NCBI RefSeq assembly: GCF_009707865.1
Contig: NZ_WMBA01000059.1
Location: 1 to 51,828 of the forward strand
DNA length: 51,828 nucleotides
Reading direction: 5' to 3'
DNA from: Amycolatopsis pithecellobii
GTDB lineage: Bacteria > Actinomycetota > Actinomycetes > Mycobacteriales > Pseudonocardiaceae
Both the position numbers and the translations under genes were made by a program. Shown here piece after piece: positions 8,250 to 19,615 of this stretch (positions are counted from its first letter, which is position 1; every line of letters starts with the position of its first letter). The notes under the pieces are model-generated. The model made no database searches. It was not told the DNA's origin and saw only the letters and a list, made by a program, of their open reading frames with translations.

Positions 8250-9731
8250 ATGACCGACGTGGGCGTCGCGCAGGAGACCTTCGAGTCACTGGATCCAGCG
8301 AGCGATGAGGTCGTCGGGACCTACCCTGTGCACAGCGCCGAGCAGGTCGGCGACGCTGTCGGACGGGCGCGAGGCGCCGCGGTCTGGTGGGCGTCGCTCG
8401 GGTTCGACGGGCGCGCTGCACGGCTGCGGCAGTGGGCGGCGCACGTGACCCGCCGGCTCGACGAGCTGTGCGCCGTCGTGCAGCGGGAGACCGGGAAGCC
8501 GCACGGTGACGCGCAGCTGGAGACCGTGCTGGCGATCGAGCACATCGTGTGGGCCGCCAAGCACGCGCCCAAGGTTCTCGGCACGCAGCGCCGTTCGCCC
8601 GGGCTGCTGCTGGGCAACCACACGGCGTCGGTCGAGTATCAGCCGCTCGGGGTGATCGGCGTGATCGGGCCGTGGAACTACCCGGTGTACACGCCGATGG
8701 GCTCGATCACCTACGCGCTGGCAGCGGGCAACGCCGTCGTGTTCAAGCCGAGCGAGTACACGCCCGGCGTCGGCAAGTGGCTGGTCGACAGCTTCGCCGA
8801 GGTCGTCCCGGAGCAGCCGGTTCTGCAGCTGGTCACCGGGTTCGGCCAGACCGGGGCCGCACTGGTTTCGGCCGGGGTGGACAAGATCGCGTTCACCGGT
8901 TCGACCGCGACCGGCAAGAAGATCATGGCCGCCGCCGCGGAGACGCTCACCCCGGTCGTCATCGAGGCGGGCGGCAAGGACGCGTTGCTCGTGGACAACG
9001 ACGCCGATGTCGCCGCCGCCGCGGACGCCGCCGTCTGGGGTGCCTTCTCCAACGCCGGCCAGACCTGTGTCGGGGTCGAGCGGGTCTACGTGCACGAAGA
9101 CGTCTACGACCGCTTCGTCGACAAGGTCGTGGAGCTGACCGGCAAGGTCCGGCCCGGCACCGAGTACGGCCCGATGACCATGCCGTCGCAGCTCGACGTG
9201 ATCCGCCGGCACATCACCGACGCGCTGGCTCGCGGCGGGCGCGCGCTGACCGGCGGCGCGAACGCGGTGGGCGAGCGGTACGTGCAGCCGACGGTGCTCG
9301 TCGACGTGCCCGAGGACTCCGAGGCCGTCACCGAGGAGACCTTCGGGCCGACCCTGACCGTCGCCAAGGTGCGTGACATGGACGAGGCCGTCGAAAAGGC
9401 CAACGCGACCCGCTACGGCCTGGGGTCGACGGTGTTCTCCCGGCACCGCGGCCCCGCGATCGCCGCGCGGCTGAAAGCCGGGATGACGTCGGTGAACGCG
9501 CCGTTCTCGTTCACCGGCATGGGTTCGCTGCCGTTCGGCGGGGTGGGCGACTCCGGCTTCGGGCGGATCCACGGGCCGGAGGGCCTGCGCGAGTTCTCGC
9601 GGCCGAAAGCCGTCGCGTACCAGCGGTTCCCCGTGCCGCTCAAGCTCACGACGTTCAGCCGGACCCGCCGGACCGACAAGCTCTTCGCGAAGTTGGCGAC
9701 CCTGATGTATGGCCGCTACAAGAAGGGGTAA
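8250..9731 (+). CDS. Aldehyde dehydrogenase family protein
   Basis: A 493-residue NAD(P)-dependent aldehyde dehydrogenase. The cofactor segment is VIGPWNYPVYTPMG and FKPSEYTPGVG, the glycine motif is FTGSTATGKKIM, the general-base glutamate is E239 in VIEAGGKDA, and the nucleophile is C273 in NAGQTCVGVERV. The C-terminal PFGGVGDSGFGR and FSRPKAV segments are typical of the medium- and long-chain aldehyde branch. The ATG at 8250 follows an AGGGAGGG site; the frame is open far upstream, but that part lies over the MBL gene and is not real. The substrate cannot be named from sequence. Confidence 0.93.
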   Translation: MTDVGVAQETFESLDPASDEVVGTYPVHSAEQVGDAVGRARGAAVWWASLGFDGRAARLRQWAAHVTRRLDELCAVVQRETGKPHGDAQLETVLAIEHIVWAAKHAPKVLGTQRRSPGLLLGNHTASVEYQPLGVIGVIGPWNYPVYTPMGSITYALAAGNAVVFKPSEYTPGVGKWLVDSFAEVVPEQPVLQLVTGFGQTGAALVSAGVDKIAFTGSTATGKKIMAAAAETLTPVVIEAGGKDALLVDNDADVAAAADAAVWGAFSNAGQTCVGVERVYVHEDVYDRFVDKVVELTGKVRPGTEYGPMTMPSQLDVIRRHITDALARGGRALTGGANAVGERYVQPTVLVDVPEDSEAVTEETFGPTLTVAKVRDMDEAVEKANATRYGLGSTVFSRHRGPAIAARLKAGMTSVNAPFSFTGMGSLPFGGVGDSGFGRIHGPEGLREFSRPKAVAYQRFPVPLKLTTFSRTRRTDKLFAKLATLMYGRYKKG

Positions 9732-9739
9732 CCGGATGT

Positions 9740-10180
9740 ATGGCTACCTTGCGAATTCTCACCGGAACCGTACTGGGAGCAGCGGCGATCGGTGCGCTCG
9801 GGCTGGCCGCACCTGCAGCTCAGGCCTCGCCGACGCCCTGTGAACCGCAGGCCAAGGCCTGCGTGCAGCTGAGCACTGGAAAGGCGTGGTTGCAGAACAA
9901 CGGGACCGTCACCACGGGCCCGGTGCCGGCGACGCCGGGACTGCCCCGGTATCCGACCCCGAAGGGGATCTTCCACGTCCAGTACAAGGACATCGACCAC
10001 TACAGCAAGCAGTTCAACGGGCCGATGCCGTACTCGGTGTTCTTCACCAACACCGGCGTGGCGCTGCACGAGGGCAGCTTGACGCGCAAGTCGCACGGCT
10101 GTGTGCACCTGTCGCACCAGGACGCCGTGACGTTCTACAACCAGCTGCACCCGGGTGACGAGGTCCAGGTCGTCGCCTGA
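9740..10180 (+). CDS. Secreted L,D-transpeptidase (YkuD domain), short form
   Basis: A 146-residue exported protein. Residues 1-29 form a signal peptide ending in AAPAAQAS. The remainder is a compact YkuD catalytic domain with the sequence SHGCVHLS, in which His119 and Cys121 are catalytic, preceded by ALHEGSL. These enzymes make or edit 3-3 cross-links in peptidoglycan or attach proteins to it. It lacks the N-terminal immunoglobulin-like domains of the large mycobacterial enzymes. It begins eight bases after the aldehyde dehydrogenase stop, so co-transcription is likely. Confidence 0.88.
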   Translation: MATLRILTGTVLGAAAIGALGLAAPAAQASPTPCEPQAKACVQLSTGKAWLQNNGTVTTGPVPATPGLPRYPTPKGIFHVQYKDIDHYSKQFNGPMPYSVFFTNTGVALHEGSLTRKSHGCVHLSHQDAVTFYNQLHPGDEVQVVA

Positions 10181-10240
10181 AGTTCGTCGGTTAGGCTCTA
10201 CAAGTACCGCCCTACCTGCGAATACCTGGGAGCACCCACC

Positions 10241-10477
10241 GTGGCCCGAGTCGTGGTCGACGTCATGCCCAAACCCGAGATCCTGGACCCGCAAGGCCAG
10301 GCTGTGGCAGGCGCGCTGCCACGGCTCGGCTTCACCGGAGTCACCGAAGTGCGGCAGGGTAAGCACTTCGAGTTGGAGGTCGACGACTCGGTCGACGACG
10401 AAACATTGGCCAAGATCGCCGAAGGGTTCCTGGCGAACCCGGTGATCGAGGAGTGGACCGTACGGAGGGTGTCGTGA
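10241..10477 (+). CDS. purS: Phosphoribosylformylglycinamidine synthase subunit PurS
   Basis: A 78-residue PurS. It joins PurQ and the small PurL in the complex that converts FGAR to FGAM, the fourth step of purine synthesis, where it supports ammonia transfer between the other two subunits. The fold is visible as [35 protein letters not shown] and the acidic helix before [10 protein letters not shown]. The GTG start at 10241 gives the normal length. purQ follows 49 bases later, while purL lies about 3.5 kb away beyond the ABC exporter genes. Confidence 0.95.
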   Translation: MARVVVDVMPKPEILDPQGQAVAGALPRLGFTGVTEVRQGKHFELEVDDSVDDETLAKIAEGFLANPVIEEWTVRRVS

Positions 10478-10526
10478 GCGACAATGGCGGAGCCCGGCTC
10501 ACGACAACCGACCGGGTGAGGGTGTC

Positions 10527-11198
10527 GTGAAGATCGGCGTCATCACGTTCCCCGGCACGCTCGACGACGTCGACGCGGCCCGCGCGGTCCGGTATGCCGA
10601 CGCCGAGGCGGTGTCGTTGTGGCACGCGGACGAGGATCTGCACGGGGTCGACGCGGTCATCGTGCCGGGCGGGTTCTCCTACGGGGACTACCTGCGCTGC
10701 GGCGCGATCGCCCGCTTCGCCCCGGTGATGTCGTCGGTCGTCGAAGCGGCCGGCAAGGGCATGCCGGTGCTCGGCATCTGCAACGGCTTCCAGATCCTGT
10801 GCGAGGCCGGGCTGCTGCCGGGAGCGTTGGTGCGCAACAAGAACCTGCACTTCGTGTGCCGGGACCAGTGGCTGCGGGTGGAGAACAACTCGACCGCGTG
10901 GAGCACGAGGTACGACAAGGCCGCGGAAATCCTGATCCCGCTGAAGTCCGGCGAGGGCGGGTACGTCGCCGACCAGTCCACTTTGGACGAACTGGAAGGC
11001 GACGGTCGCGTGGTTTTCCGCTACGTGGGCGAGAACCCGAACGGCTCCCGTAACGACATCGCGGGCATCACCAGTGCGAACGGCCGCGTCGTCGGCCTGA
11101 TGCCGCACCCCGAGCACGCCATCGACGCCCTCACCGGCCCCTCGGACGACGGGCTGGGCATGTTCTTCTCGGCTGTGGACGCATTGGTGGCCGGCTGA
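10527..11198 (+). CDS. purQ: Phosphoribosylformylglycinamidine synthase subunit PurQ (glutaminase)
   Basis: A 223-residue class I glutamine amidotransferase that supplies ammonia to PurL. The nucleophile is Cys85 in [12 protein letters not shown]; the His/Glu partners are in MPHPEHAID near the C-terminus. [12 protein letters not shown] is the expected oxyanion-strand segment. The GTG start at 10527 gives the usual N-terminus [11 protein letters not shown] two-copy inverted-repeat element begins directly after its stop codon. The gene also contains one copy of the 13-bp GTCCACTTTGGAC motif. Confidence 0.96.
   Translation: MKIGVITFPGTLDDVDAARAVRYADAEAVSLWHADEDLHGVDAVIVPGGFSYGDYLRCGAIARFAPVMSSVVEAAGKGMPVLGICNGFQILCEAGLLPGALVRNKNLHFVCRDQWLRVENNSTAWSTRYDKAAEILIPLKSGEGGYVADQSTLDELEGDGRVVFRYVGENPNGSRNDIAGITSANGRVVGLMPHPEHAIDALTGPSDDGLGMFFSAVDALVAG
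10976..10988. repeat. 13-bp near-palindrome, copy 3 (in purQ)
   Basis: Exact GTCCACTTTGGAC on the plus strand, encoding Ser-Thr-Leu-Asp in purQ. Confidence 0.75.
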
Positions 11199-11303
11199 GT
11201 TACCAATCCGGCCAAAAGTAGGCAGACCCCGAGCAGCACGTAACCGTTGCCACGCAAGCCGGATAGCCGTGACTGTGGTCGGATTGGTAACCAACGGCTC
11301 AGT
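11199..11303 (+). repeat. Two-copy structured intergenic element, copy A
   Basis: A 105-bp segment between the convergent purQ and ABC exporter genes that reappears at 34619-34723. Its first 93 bases (11199-11291) are bounded by near-perfect 16-bp inverted arms (left 11199-11214, right 11276-11291). A highly conserved core between them contains GCACGTAACCGTTGC and ACGCAAG. The copies differ at 12 positions by eye, ten of them transitions, with no indel. The core can fold further (CACG with CGTG, TTGC with GCAA). Here it could act as a bidirectional terminator. It has no coding potential and matches no riboswitch I know. Confidence 0.7.
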
Positions 11304-13026
11304 ACACCGGCACCGCCGCCTCCACCAACCGGGCGTAGGGGCCGCCCGCACGCAGCAGCTCGGCGTGCGGGCCCAGCTCCGTGATCCGCCCGTCCTCGAC
11401 CACCGCCACCCGGTCAGCCGCTGCCGCGGTGTGCAGGCGGTGGGCGATGGCGATCACTGTCCGTCCTTCGAGCACGCCGTTGAGGGAGCGCTCCAGCTGC
11501 CGCGCCGACGACGTGTCCAGCAGCGACGTCGCCTCGTCGAGCACCACCGTGTGCGGGTCCGCCAGCACGACCCGCGCCAGTGCCAGTTGCTGAGCGACCG
11601 CCGCCGGGACGGCCAGCGCACCCGCGCCCAGGCGCGTGCCGAGCCCCTCGGGCAGCGCGGAAAACCAGCCGGCCAGCCCGACCGCGGTCAGCGCCCGCAG
11701 CAGATCCGCGTCGGTCCAGTCACCGGCAGGCAGCGTCAGGTTCTCGCGCAGGGACCCGGCGAACACGTGGTGTTCCTGGGTCAGCAACAGCACCTCGCCG
11801 CGCAGCACATCCTCCGCCAGCTCGGAAACCTCCGCGCCGCCCACGGTCACCGAGCCCGAGCGCGGCGCCGCGACCCCGGCCAGCAACCGGCCGAGGGTCG
11901 ACTTGCCCGCACCGGACGGCCCGACGATCGCGAGCCGCTCACCCGGCGGGATCCGCAATTCGATCCCGTGCAACACCTCGCGCCCGGCGGTGTAGCCGTA
12001 CCGGACCTCACGTACCACGATCTCCCGGCCGTGCGGCTGCCCGCGCCCGGGCCGGTCCGTGCCCTCGACACCCAGTACCCGCCGCAGCGCCGTGCCCGAG
12101 ACCAGCATGTCCTCGGTCCACCACAGCAACTCCTCCAGTGGCGCGCCGAGCGCCTGCAGGTACACCGCCATCGTCGTGATGGTGCCGAGCCCGGCCAGTC
12201 CCTGCGCGTAAGCCCACGCACCGAGCAGAAGCAGCACCGCGATCGGAAGCACCTGTGACAGCTGCATCCACGGCACCCAGCGGATCGTCAGCCGCCGCAG
12301 CCCACGCTCGTGCTCGACCGCGCGACCGAGCGTCCGCGTGCCGAGCTTGACGCGGCTGTCGATGAGCCCCAGCGCCTCCGCGGTACGAGCGCCGTCCGCG
12401 GTCTCGTGCAGTCCACTTTGGACGTCAGCCCAGGCGTCGAGCATCCGCTCGATCCGCGCCGGGACACGCGACCAGTACCAGCGCGACGAGAAGTACAGCA
12501 ACGGCACCGCGACGAGCAACGCGAGCGACAGCAGCGGTGACGTCACGACCATCGCGACAACCGTCAGCAGCACGGTCATCCCGGCGACCACGATCTGCGG
12601 GATCGCGTTGCGCACCGCGTGGTCGATGCGGTCGGCGTCCGTCGTCGCGCGGCTGAGCAGGTCGCCGGTGCCCGCGGCCTCGACCGTGCTCAACGGCAGC
12701 CGCAGCGCCTCCCCGACGAAGCGCTCGCGGGTCTCGGCGAGCACCTGCTCGCCGAGCATCCCCGCACGCACCCGCGCGACCCGCTTCAACGCGGCCTGGA
12801 CGATCAGCAGCACCACGAACAGCAGGGCGGGCAGTTCGATATCCGCGTGCCCGGACACCGCCGAATCCACCAGATGACCCAGCACCTGCGGGCCGACCAG
12901 CCCGGCGACCGCGGCCAGGCAGAACAACCCGATCACCGTCACGAACGATGCGCGGTGCGTGCGCAGCGCCGCCCGCAACCACGCCCGCGCCGCCCGCGTG
13001 GTCGCGAGCGGCAGCCTCACCGGCAC
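11299..13026 (-). CDS. ABC exporter half-transporter A (intact Walker A, degenerate signature)
   Basis: A 575-residue type-IV exporter subunit: membrane domain with six helices over about residues 1-310, then an ATPase domain. Walker A is GPSGAGKST (369-377), the Q-loop is Gln417, Walker B is VVLDE (494-498) and the switch histidine is His529. The signature LSGGQ has been lost: the stretch before QLALAR reads LAVPAAVAQ (about 471-479). It starts with GTG at 13026, overlapping the partner gene by ten bases, so they form a heterodimer. The substrate is unknown. Its 3' end lies against repeat copy A. Confidence 0.88.
   Translation of the reverse strand: MPVRLPLATTRAARAWLRAALRTHRASFVTVIGLFCLAAVAGLVGPQVLGHLVDSAVSGHADIELPALLFVVLLIVQAALKRVARVRAGMLGEQVLAETRERFVGEALRLPLSTVEAAGTGDLLSRATTDADRIDHAVRNAIPQIVVAGMTVLLTVVAMVVTSPLLSLALLVAVPLLYFSSRWYWSRVPARIERMLDAWADVQSGLHETADGARTAEALGLIDSRVKLGTRTLGRAVEHERGLRRLTIRWVPWMQLSQVLPIAVLLLLGAWAYAQGLAGLGTITTMAVYLQALGAPLEELLWWTEDMLVSGTALRRVLGVEGTDRPGRGQPHGREIVVREVRYGYTAGREVLHGIELRIPPGERLAIVGPSGAGKSTLGRLLAGVAAPRSGSVTVGGAEVSELAEDVLRGEVLLLTQEHHVFAGSLRENLTLPAGDWTDADLLRALTAVGLAGWFSALPEGLGTRLGAGALAVPAAVAQQLALARVVLADPHTVVLDEATSLLDTSSARQLERSLNGVLEGRTVIAIAHRLHTAAAADRVAVVEDGRITELGPHAELLRAGGPYARLVEAAVPVY
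12411..12423. repeat. 13-bp near-palindrome, copy 4 (in ABC subunit A)
   Basis: Exact GTCCACTTTGGAC on the plus strand, antisense to the gene. In the gene it encodes Val-Gln-Ser-Gly, a different peptide and codon phase from the purB copy. Confidence 0.75.
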
Positions 13027-14591
13027 GAGATCACCTCATCCGCCACCAGAGTCCACAAAGGACTTTCCGTGAACACCACTGTTGTCTTGCCCCGGCGCAG
13101 TTCCGCGATGCGCTCGGTGATGCGGGCCTCGGTGTGGGTGTCGACCGCCGAGGTCGGCTCGTCGAGCAGGAGCGTGTCCGCGTCGAGTACCAGCGCGCGG
13201 GCCAGGCTCAGCCGTTGCCGCTGACCACCGGACACCTCGCGGCCGCGCTCACCGATCAGCTCGTCGAGACCGTCCGGGAAGCCGGCCACGATGTCCTCGG
13301 CGTCAGCCGCCACCAGCCCGGACCGGGCCCGCTGCTCAGGCACCAGCTGTGCCCGCAACGCGCCGGAAAACCACAGGTCCTGGTTGTGCGCGTAGACCAC
13401 CCTCGACCGGAGTTCGGGCAGCGCGACGTGATCCGCCGGCACGCCCGACACCAGCACGCGATGGCCTGGCGCCGGATCGGTGAACCGCGCCATCCGCTCC
13501 GCCAGCGCCTCGGCAGCCGGCCCGGCGTCGATCACGGTGAGCTTGCCCGCCACCGCGGTGAACCCGGTCTCGCTGTCGTGCAGTTCCAGCGGCCCATCGG
13601 GCAACGCGACCGGCTCCGCCGGTTCGGCCAGGAACGGCCGGAGGCTCAGCACCCCGCACACCTTCTTCGCCGACACCAGCGCCGAAGTCAGCGCGGCCGT
13701 GAACTCGGTCGCGGTGCTCACCGGCACCACCAGGAAGGCCGACGCGGCGTAGAAGGTGACCAGGTCACCGACGCCGATCGTGCCCGCGACCGCGAGCCGG
13801 GCACCCAGGTAGGTGATGACCACCGTGACCAGGCCCGGCAGCAGCACCTCGGCCGCCATCAACCAGGACTCGCTGCGCGCCACCCCCACACCGGCGATCC
13901 GCACCCGCTGACTGGCCGTGCGGAACCGTTGGCGGAACTGCTGTTCCCCGCCGACCCCACGCAGGATCCGCAGACCCGACACGATGTCCGAGGCGATCGC
14001 GTTGACCTCGGTGAGTTCTTCGCGCTGGGCTCCTTTGCGCTTCTGCAGCGGGGCGACGAGCCTGCCCATGCTCAGCACCGCGAGTGGCACGCCGAGCATC
14101 GCCACCGCGCCGAGCACCGGGGAAAGCCACAGCAGTCCGATACCGACCACGAGGAATGCCACCACCGCCCCGAACATCCGGCCGAGCACTTCGAGCACGT
14201 TGCCGATCCGGCCGATGTCACTCGAGGAGATCGCCATGACGTCACCGGTCGCGGCCTGCGCCCGCAGCGAAGCGCCGAGCCGTGCGGTGTGGTCGGCGAT
14301 CACCTGCTGGGTGCTCGCCGCGCCGTGCAGCCAGAAACCGTGCACCGCGAAGATCAGCGCCGCACCGAACACCGCCTGCAGCACCGCCAGCCCCGCGACG
14401 AGCCCGGCCTGACCCCAGACCGGGCGCTGCTGGGCGATGGCCTCGATGGTGTTTCCGATCACGAGTGGCAGCAATGCGCCGGGCAGCAACCAGACCGCAC
14501 CCAGCACGCAGGAGGCCACGGCCAGTGATGGCCGGGCCCTGAGCAGGGCGCCGATGAAGCGCAACGGGGTGAGCCGGGATGGCAGACGCAC
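13017..14591 (-). CDS. ABC exporter half-transporter B (degenerate Walker A, intact signature)
   Basis: A 524-residue partner of subunit A. The membrane domain fills about residues 1-315. In the ATPase domain the P-loop is destroyed (IDAGPAAEAL at about 354-363 where GxxGxGKS is expected) and the switch histidine is absent (VVFTESP), but the signature VSGGQRQRLSLARAL (from 453) and Walker B LLLDEPTS (474-481) are perfect. Combined with subunit A this leaves one complete and one dead ATP site. I chose GTG 14591 because upstream starts in this frame would run into the divergent purL gene; there is no strong ribosome site, so the start is uncertain. Confidence 0.82.
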   Translation of the reverse strand: MRLPSRLTPLRFIGALLRARPSLAVASCVLGAVWLLPGALLPLVIGNTIEAIAQQRPVWGQAGLVAGLAVLQAVFGAALIFAVHGFWLHGAASTQQVIADHTARLGASLRAQAATGDVMAISSSDIGRIGNVLEVLGRMFGAVVAFLVVGIGLLWLSPVLGAVAMLGVPLAVLSMGRLVAPLQKRKGAQREELTEVNAIASDIVSGLRILRGVGGEQQFRQRFRTASQRVRIAGVGVARSESWLMAAEVLLPGLVTVVITYLGARLAVAGTIGVGDLVTFYAASAFLVVPVSTATEFTAALTSALVSAKKVCGVLSLRPFLAEPAEPVALPDGPLELHDSETGFTAVAGKLTVIDAGPAAEALAERMARFTDPAPGHRVLVSGVPADHVALPELRSRVVYAHNQDLWFSGALRAQLVPEQRARSGLVAADAEDIVAGFPDGLDELIGERGREVSGGQRQRLSLARALVLDADTLLLDEPTSAVDTHTEARITERIAELRRGKTTVVFTESPLWTLVADEVISCR

Positions 14592-14658
14592 TTGGACAAC
14601 GTTATTGATCCCCCGTGTCCGGGGCGACTGATTTTTCGCGCCAGATACCCTGAGAAGC

Positions 14659-16952
<2,294 letters not shown>

Positions 16953-16956
<4 letters not shown>

Positions 16957-17381
16957 GACACCTTGCGGCTCAGGATCCCGGCGGAGTGCGGGTCGACGTC
17001 GAGATCACCCGGCCGCAGCCCGAGGCTCAGGATCCGTGCGGGGTGCAGGCGAATGATCGGGCCGAGCTGAGCCTGATCCTGGGAGTCGGCCGGTTCGGCG
17101 ATTGCTTCCGCGTGACCGCGAATTTCCAGGAAGCGCACCCGCCACGGGTCGACCGAGAACACGTCGTCGACCACGAACGCGGCTCGCCCGTTGTCGAGCA
17201 CGTTGCGGTACTTGCGGCTGTGGGTCAGGTTGAAACCACCGATGTCGATGGTGCCCAGCTGCCGGTTGACTCCAAAACCGACCGGGTTGATCTGCAACGT
17301 GCCGTCGGGCTGGCTGGTGGACAGGCGCCCGACCCGTTGGCCGGCCAGGTACTCGAGCTCGAAATCGGTGAACACGGTCAC
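16953..17381 (-). CDS. PPOX-class (F420-dependent type) flavin/deazaflavin-fold protein
   Basis: A 142-residue split-barrel protein of the pyridoxamine-phosphate-oxidase-like superfamily, of the kind annotated in actinobacteria as PPOX-class F420-dependent oxidoreductase. Typical segments are [41 protein letters not shown] and [13 protein letters not shown]. The superfamily includes F420H2-dependent reductases and FMN or heme binders, so the cofactor is not certain. Its stop codon overlaps that of purL by four bases in convergent orientation. Confidence 0.8.
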
Positions 17382-17417
17382 CAGGGTAGGACCTCTACCT
17401 AGCTCGAGGTCAACTCG

Positions 17418-18425
17418 CTAGCCGCGACCGTCCACGATTCGTGTGTGCCCATCGAGGTGTTCCGCGGACCAATGCGCGGGAAGCTTCGCGCGGGCCGGGT
17501 TTACGAGCGTGTTGTAGAGCGAAACCGCGTTCGACGGCCCGATCGAGTGCAGCTCGACCTGGCCGTCGAACCGGGTTTCGCGCAAGTCCAGTGCGTCAAG
17601 GAAAGTCGCATCCAGGACCGCGTCGCCGGAGAAGACCGCCTTCTTGAAGTTGGCCTGTCCGCGGAATGTGCTGTCGGTGAAATCGGCCTCCGACTCGAAG
17701 GTGGTGCCGCTGAACCACGCCCGCTCACCGAACTTGGCTTCACGGCAGACAAACCGGCCGGACGCGATCGCCCGGGTGAACCACACGGGACCGGTGAACT
17801 CGCACCCGCTGAGATTGGTGCTCGCGTTCAGCCGCGCGTCGCGCAGTACCAGGGTGCCCACCCGGCGCCCGGCCGGATCGAAATACCGGAGGTCCGCGCC
17901 GGTCAGGTCCAGGTCGTACGCCTCCCCGGTGCCCGCCGCCGGCAGCAACTCGACGAGCAACCGCTGTGCCGTGCGCTGGATCTCGGGTTCGTCCTTTGTG
18001 GACGGCATGCGCAAGTAAGCGCAGAGGATGTCGAGCACGGTCTGCCGGTAGTCCGGGCGGCTGCGCGCTAGGCCGACGAGGGCGTGCAACGCACCGACCC
18101 GCACCTGGTCGGCCTCGTTTCCCAGTAGCTCCACGGATTTCGCGAACCGCTCGTCGGTCGTCCGCTCGCGGTCACGCTCGGCTCGCAGCAGCTCCAGCTC
18201 GTACCGTTCCCGCTCGACCTGCTGGCGGTTCTCCTCGACCTTGCGCCGCCGGTCGTTGAGCCACAACGCGTACAGCGCCACCACCGAGCCGCCCGCAAGG
18301 CCACCGGTGCGCAAGGCGTCGGCGCGGGTCGTCGCCGGGTCGGTCAGCAGCCAGCCGGTGACGCCGGCGAGCAGGACGACGGACAGCACAAAGGTCGCCA
18401 GCAGCGGCGATCGCCGGCCACGCAC
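17418..18425 (-). CDS. Membrane-anchored pentapeptide-repeat protein
   Basis: A 335-residue protein with two membrane helices at the N-terminus (about 9-27 and 40-56), then a charged coiled-coil segment (RRRKVEENRQQVERERYELE and on, about 58-95), a helical segment, and from about residue 165 a right-handed beta-helix of pentapeptide repeats: LTGADL, DARLNAS, CEFTGP, AKFGER, TTFESE, STFRGQ, AVFSGD and similar. Such proteins often serve as scaffolds; the role here is unknown. The GTG start lies immediately after the stop of the Pro-rich membrane protein gene, so both probably share a transcript. Confidence 0.8.
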   Translation of the reverse strand: MRGRRSPLLATFVLSVVLLAGVTGWLLTDPATTRADALRTGGLAGGSVVALYALWLNDRRRKVEENRQQVERERYELELLRAERDRERTTDERFAKSVELLGNEADQVRVGALHALVGLARSRPDYRQTVLDILCAYLRMPSTKDEPEIQRTAQRLLVELLPAAGTGEAYDLDLTGADLRYFDPAGRRVGTLVLRDARLNASTNLSGCEFTGPVWFTRAIASGRFVCREAKFGERAWFSGTTFESEADFTDSTFRGQANFKKAVFSGDAVLDATFLDALDLRETRFDGQVELHSIGPSNAVSLYNTLVNPARAKLPAHWSAEHLDGHTRIVDGRG

Positions 18426-18429
18426 CAGC

Positions 18430-19494
18430 TCAGTAGATGTCGAAGTTGTCGATGCAGGCGCGGCCGCCGTCGATCTCGTCGGTCGAGATGAACCCGCCGT
18501 TGATGCTGTTGCCGCCGATGGTGCCCTTCAAATCCCCGAGGCCGATCCCGTCGATCCCCGACATCGACGCCGACAGCTGCGAGCCTTCCGACGCCGCCTT
18601 GCTGACATTGGGCTGGATGTCCGTCGTCTTGTCCTGGCAGACCAGCGCCATCGCGCCGGCGCTGTCCCCGGCGTTGACCCGGTTCAGGAAGTTCTGCGCG
18701 GTCACGTTGTAGGCCTCGCCGTTGGCACTGGAACTCGAACTGGACGACGACGTGCTGCTGCGCGTGCGTGACGACGGCGTGGACGACCGGCTGGAGCTGC
18801 TCGAACTGCCGGCTTCCCGCAGCGACAGGTCGTGCCAGCACCACTTGCCGTTCTGCTGCTCCAGGCCACCCGTCGCGATGCCGTCGGTGTCCGAGGCGGT
18901 GACCGCGACGGTCACCGTGGCCTTGGTGCCACTGGTCTGCACATTGGACAGTTTCGCACTCGACACGTCGTCGACGTTGTCGATCGCCCGTGTCACGTCC
19001 TTGTCGGCGTTTCCGCACACCAACGCCTTGAGTGCGGGCTTGTCGTGCTTGTTCAGACCGGTCACGATCGACTGCGCCACCGCGTCGGGACCGGAGCCGG
19101 AACTGCCGCTGAGGAAGAAACCCGGCTTCCAGAAACCCGTGATACCCAGGGCCGCCAAGATCACGACGATCGCCACGATCAGCCCGATCCACAGGCCCTT
19201 CCGGCTGCCACCCGGCGGCGGGGCGCCGTACATGCCGGGCGGGTACTGGCCGGGCGGGTACTGGCCGGGCGGGTACTGCCCGCCCCCGGACTGGTCGTAG
19301 GCGGGGTAAGGCTGGGTATAACCCTGCTGGCCATAGGGTTGCTGACCGTAGCCCGGCGGTGGATAGCCCTGCTCTGGGACGCCGCCCGACTGCGGATAAC
19401 CACCCGGCGGCGGCCCGTACCCACCAGGTTGCTGCCCATACGGATCCGGTTGCTGCCCGTAATCCGGCTGGCCCGGCTGTGGTGGATACGTCAT
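18430..19494 (-). CDS. Pro/Tyr/Gly-rich single-pass membrane protein
   Basis: A 354-residue protein in four parts: a cytoplasmic low-complexity N-terminus of about 95 residues rich in Pro, Gly, Gln and Tyr with three tandem QYPPG units; one membrane helix (about 98-119, LWIGLIVAIVVILAALG); an extracytoplasmic domain of about 100 residues; and, after a long Ser/Thr/Arg linker, a second related domain with paired cysteines. The two outer domains resemble each other in outline (NADKD... and CQDKT...), suggesting duplication of an NTF2-like domain; that is inference. The ATG at 19494 has an AAAGG site. The frame is open upstream but lacks support there. Confidence 0.72.
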   Translation of the reverse strand: MTYPPQPGQPDYGQQPDPYGQQPGGYGPPPGGYPQSGGVPEQGYPPPGYGQQPYGQQGYTQPYPAYDQSGGGQYPPGQYPPGQYPPGMYGAPPPGGSRKGLWIGLIVAIVVILAALGITGFWKPGFFLSGSSGSGPDAVAQSIVTGLNKHDKPALKALVCGNADKDVTRAIDNVDDVSSAKLSNVQTSGTKATVTVAVTASDTDGIATGGLEQQNGKWCWHDLSLREAGSSSSSSRSSTPSSRTRSSTSSSSSSSSANGEAYNVTAQNFLNRVNAGDSAGAMALVCQDKTTDIQPNVSKAASEGSQLSASMSGIDGIGLGDLKGTIGGNSINGGFISTDEIDGGRACIDNFDIY

Positions 19495-19572
19495 CGCGTC
19501 GCCTTTCCCCAAATCCCCTGCGCCCGCTCGGACGTACCGCGTCCGGGCTTGGTTCCAGCAAAAAATACGCGA

Positions 19573-19605
19573 AAAGGGCTTCCGCCCGCTGGACGGAAGC
19601 CCTTT
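19573..19605 (-). terminator. Intrinsic terminator after the first GH25 gene
   Basis: A perfect 12-bp stem (arms 19573-19584 and 19594-19605) with a nine-base loop lies just downstream of the GH25 stop codon at 19616. Read on the minus strand it is followed, after a short gap, by a run of Ts. Confidence 0.8.
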
Positions 19606-19615
19606 CGTGATCAAG

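Noticed and set aside
8286..9572. A long open frame antisense to the aldehyde dehydrogenase gene
   Set aside because: Its composition (Arg, His, Gly, Ala and Gln-rich, no hydrophobic core) is that of a shadow frame; the sense gene has complete catalytic motifs.
10181..10240. A promoter for purS (TAGGCT at 10192-10197)
   Set aside because: A -10-like box is present but no -35 box at proper distance, and purS may be reached by read-through from upstream; evidence too thin.
11199..11291. The two-copy element as a known riboswitch (c-di-GMP-I, ZTP or cobalamin)
   Set aside because: An ACGCAAG stretch recalls GEMM-I, and purine neighbours recall ZTP, but the paired elements and loops of those classes are absent, and copy A lies downstream of a gene.
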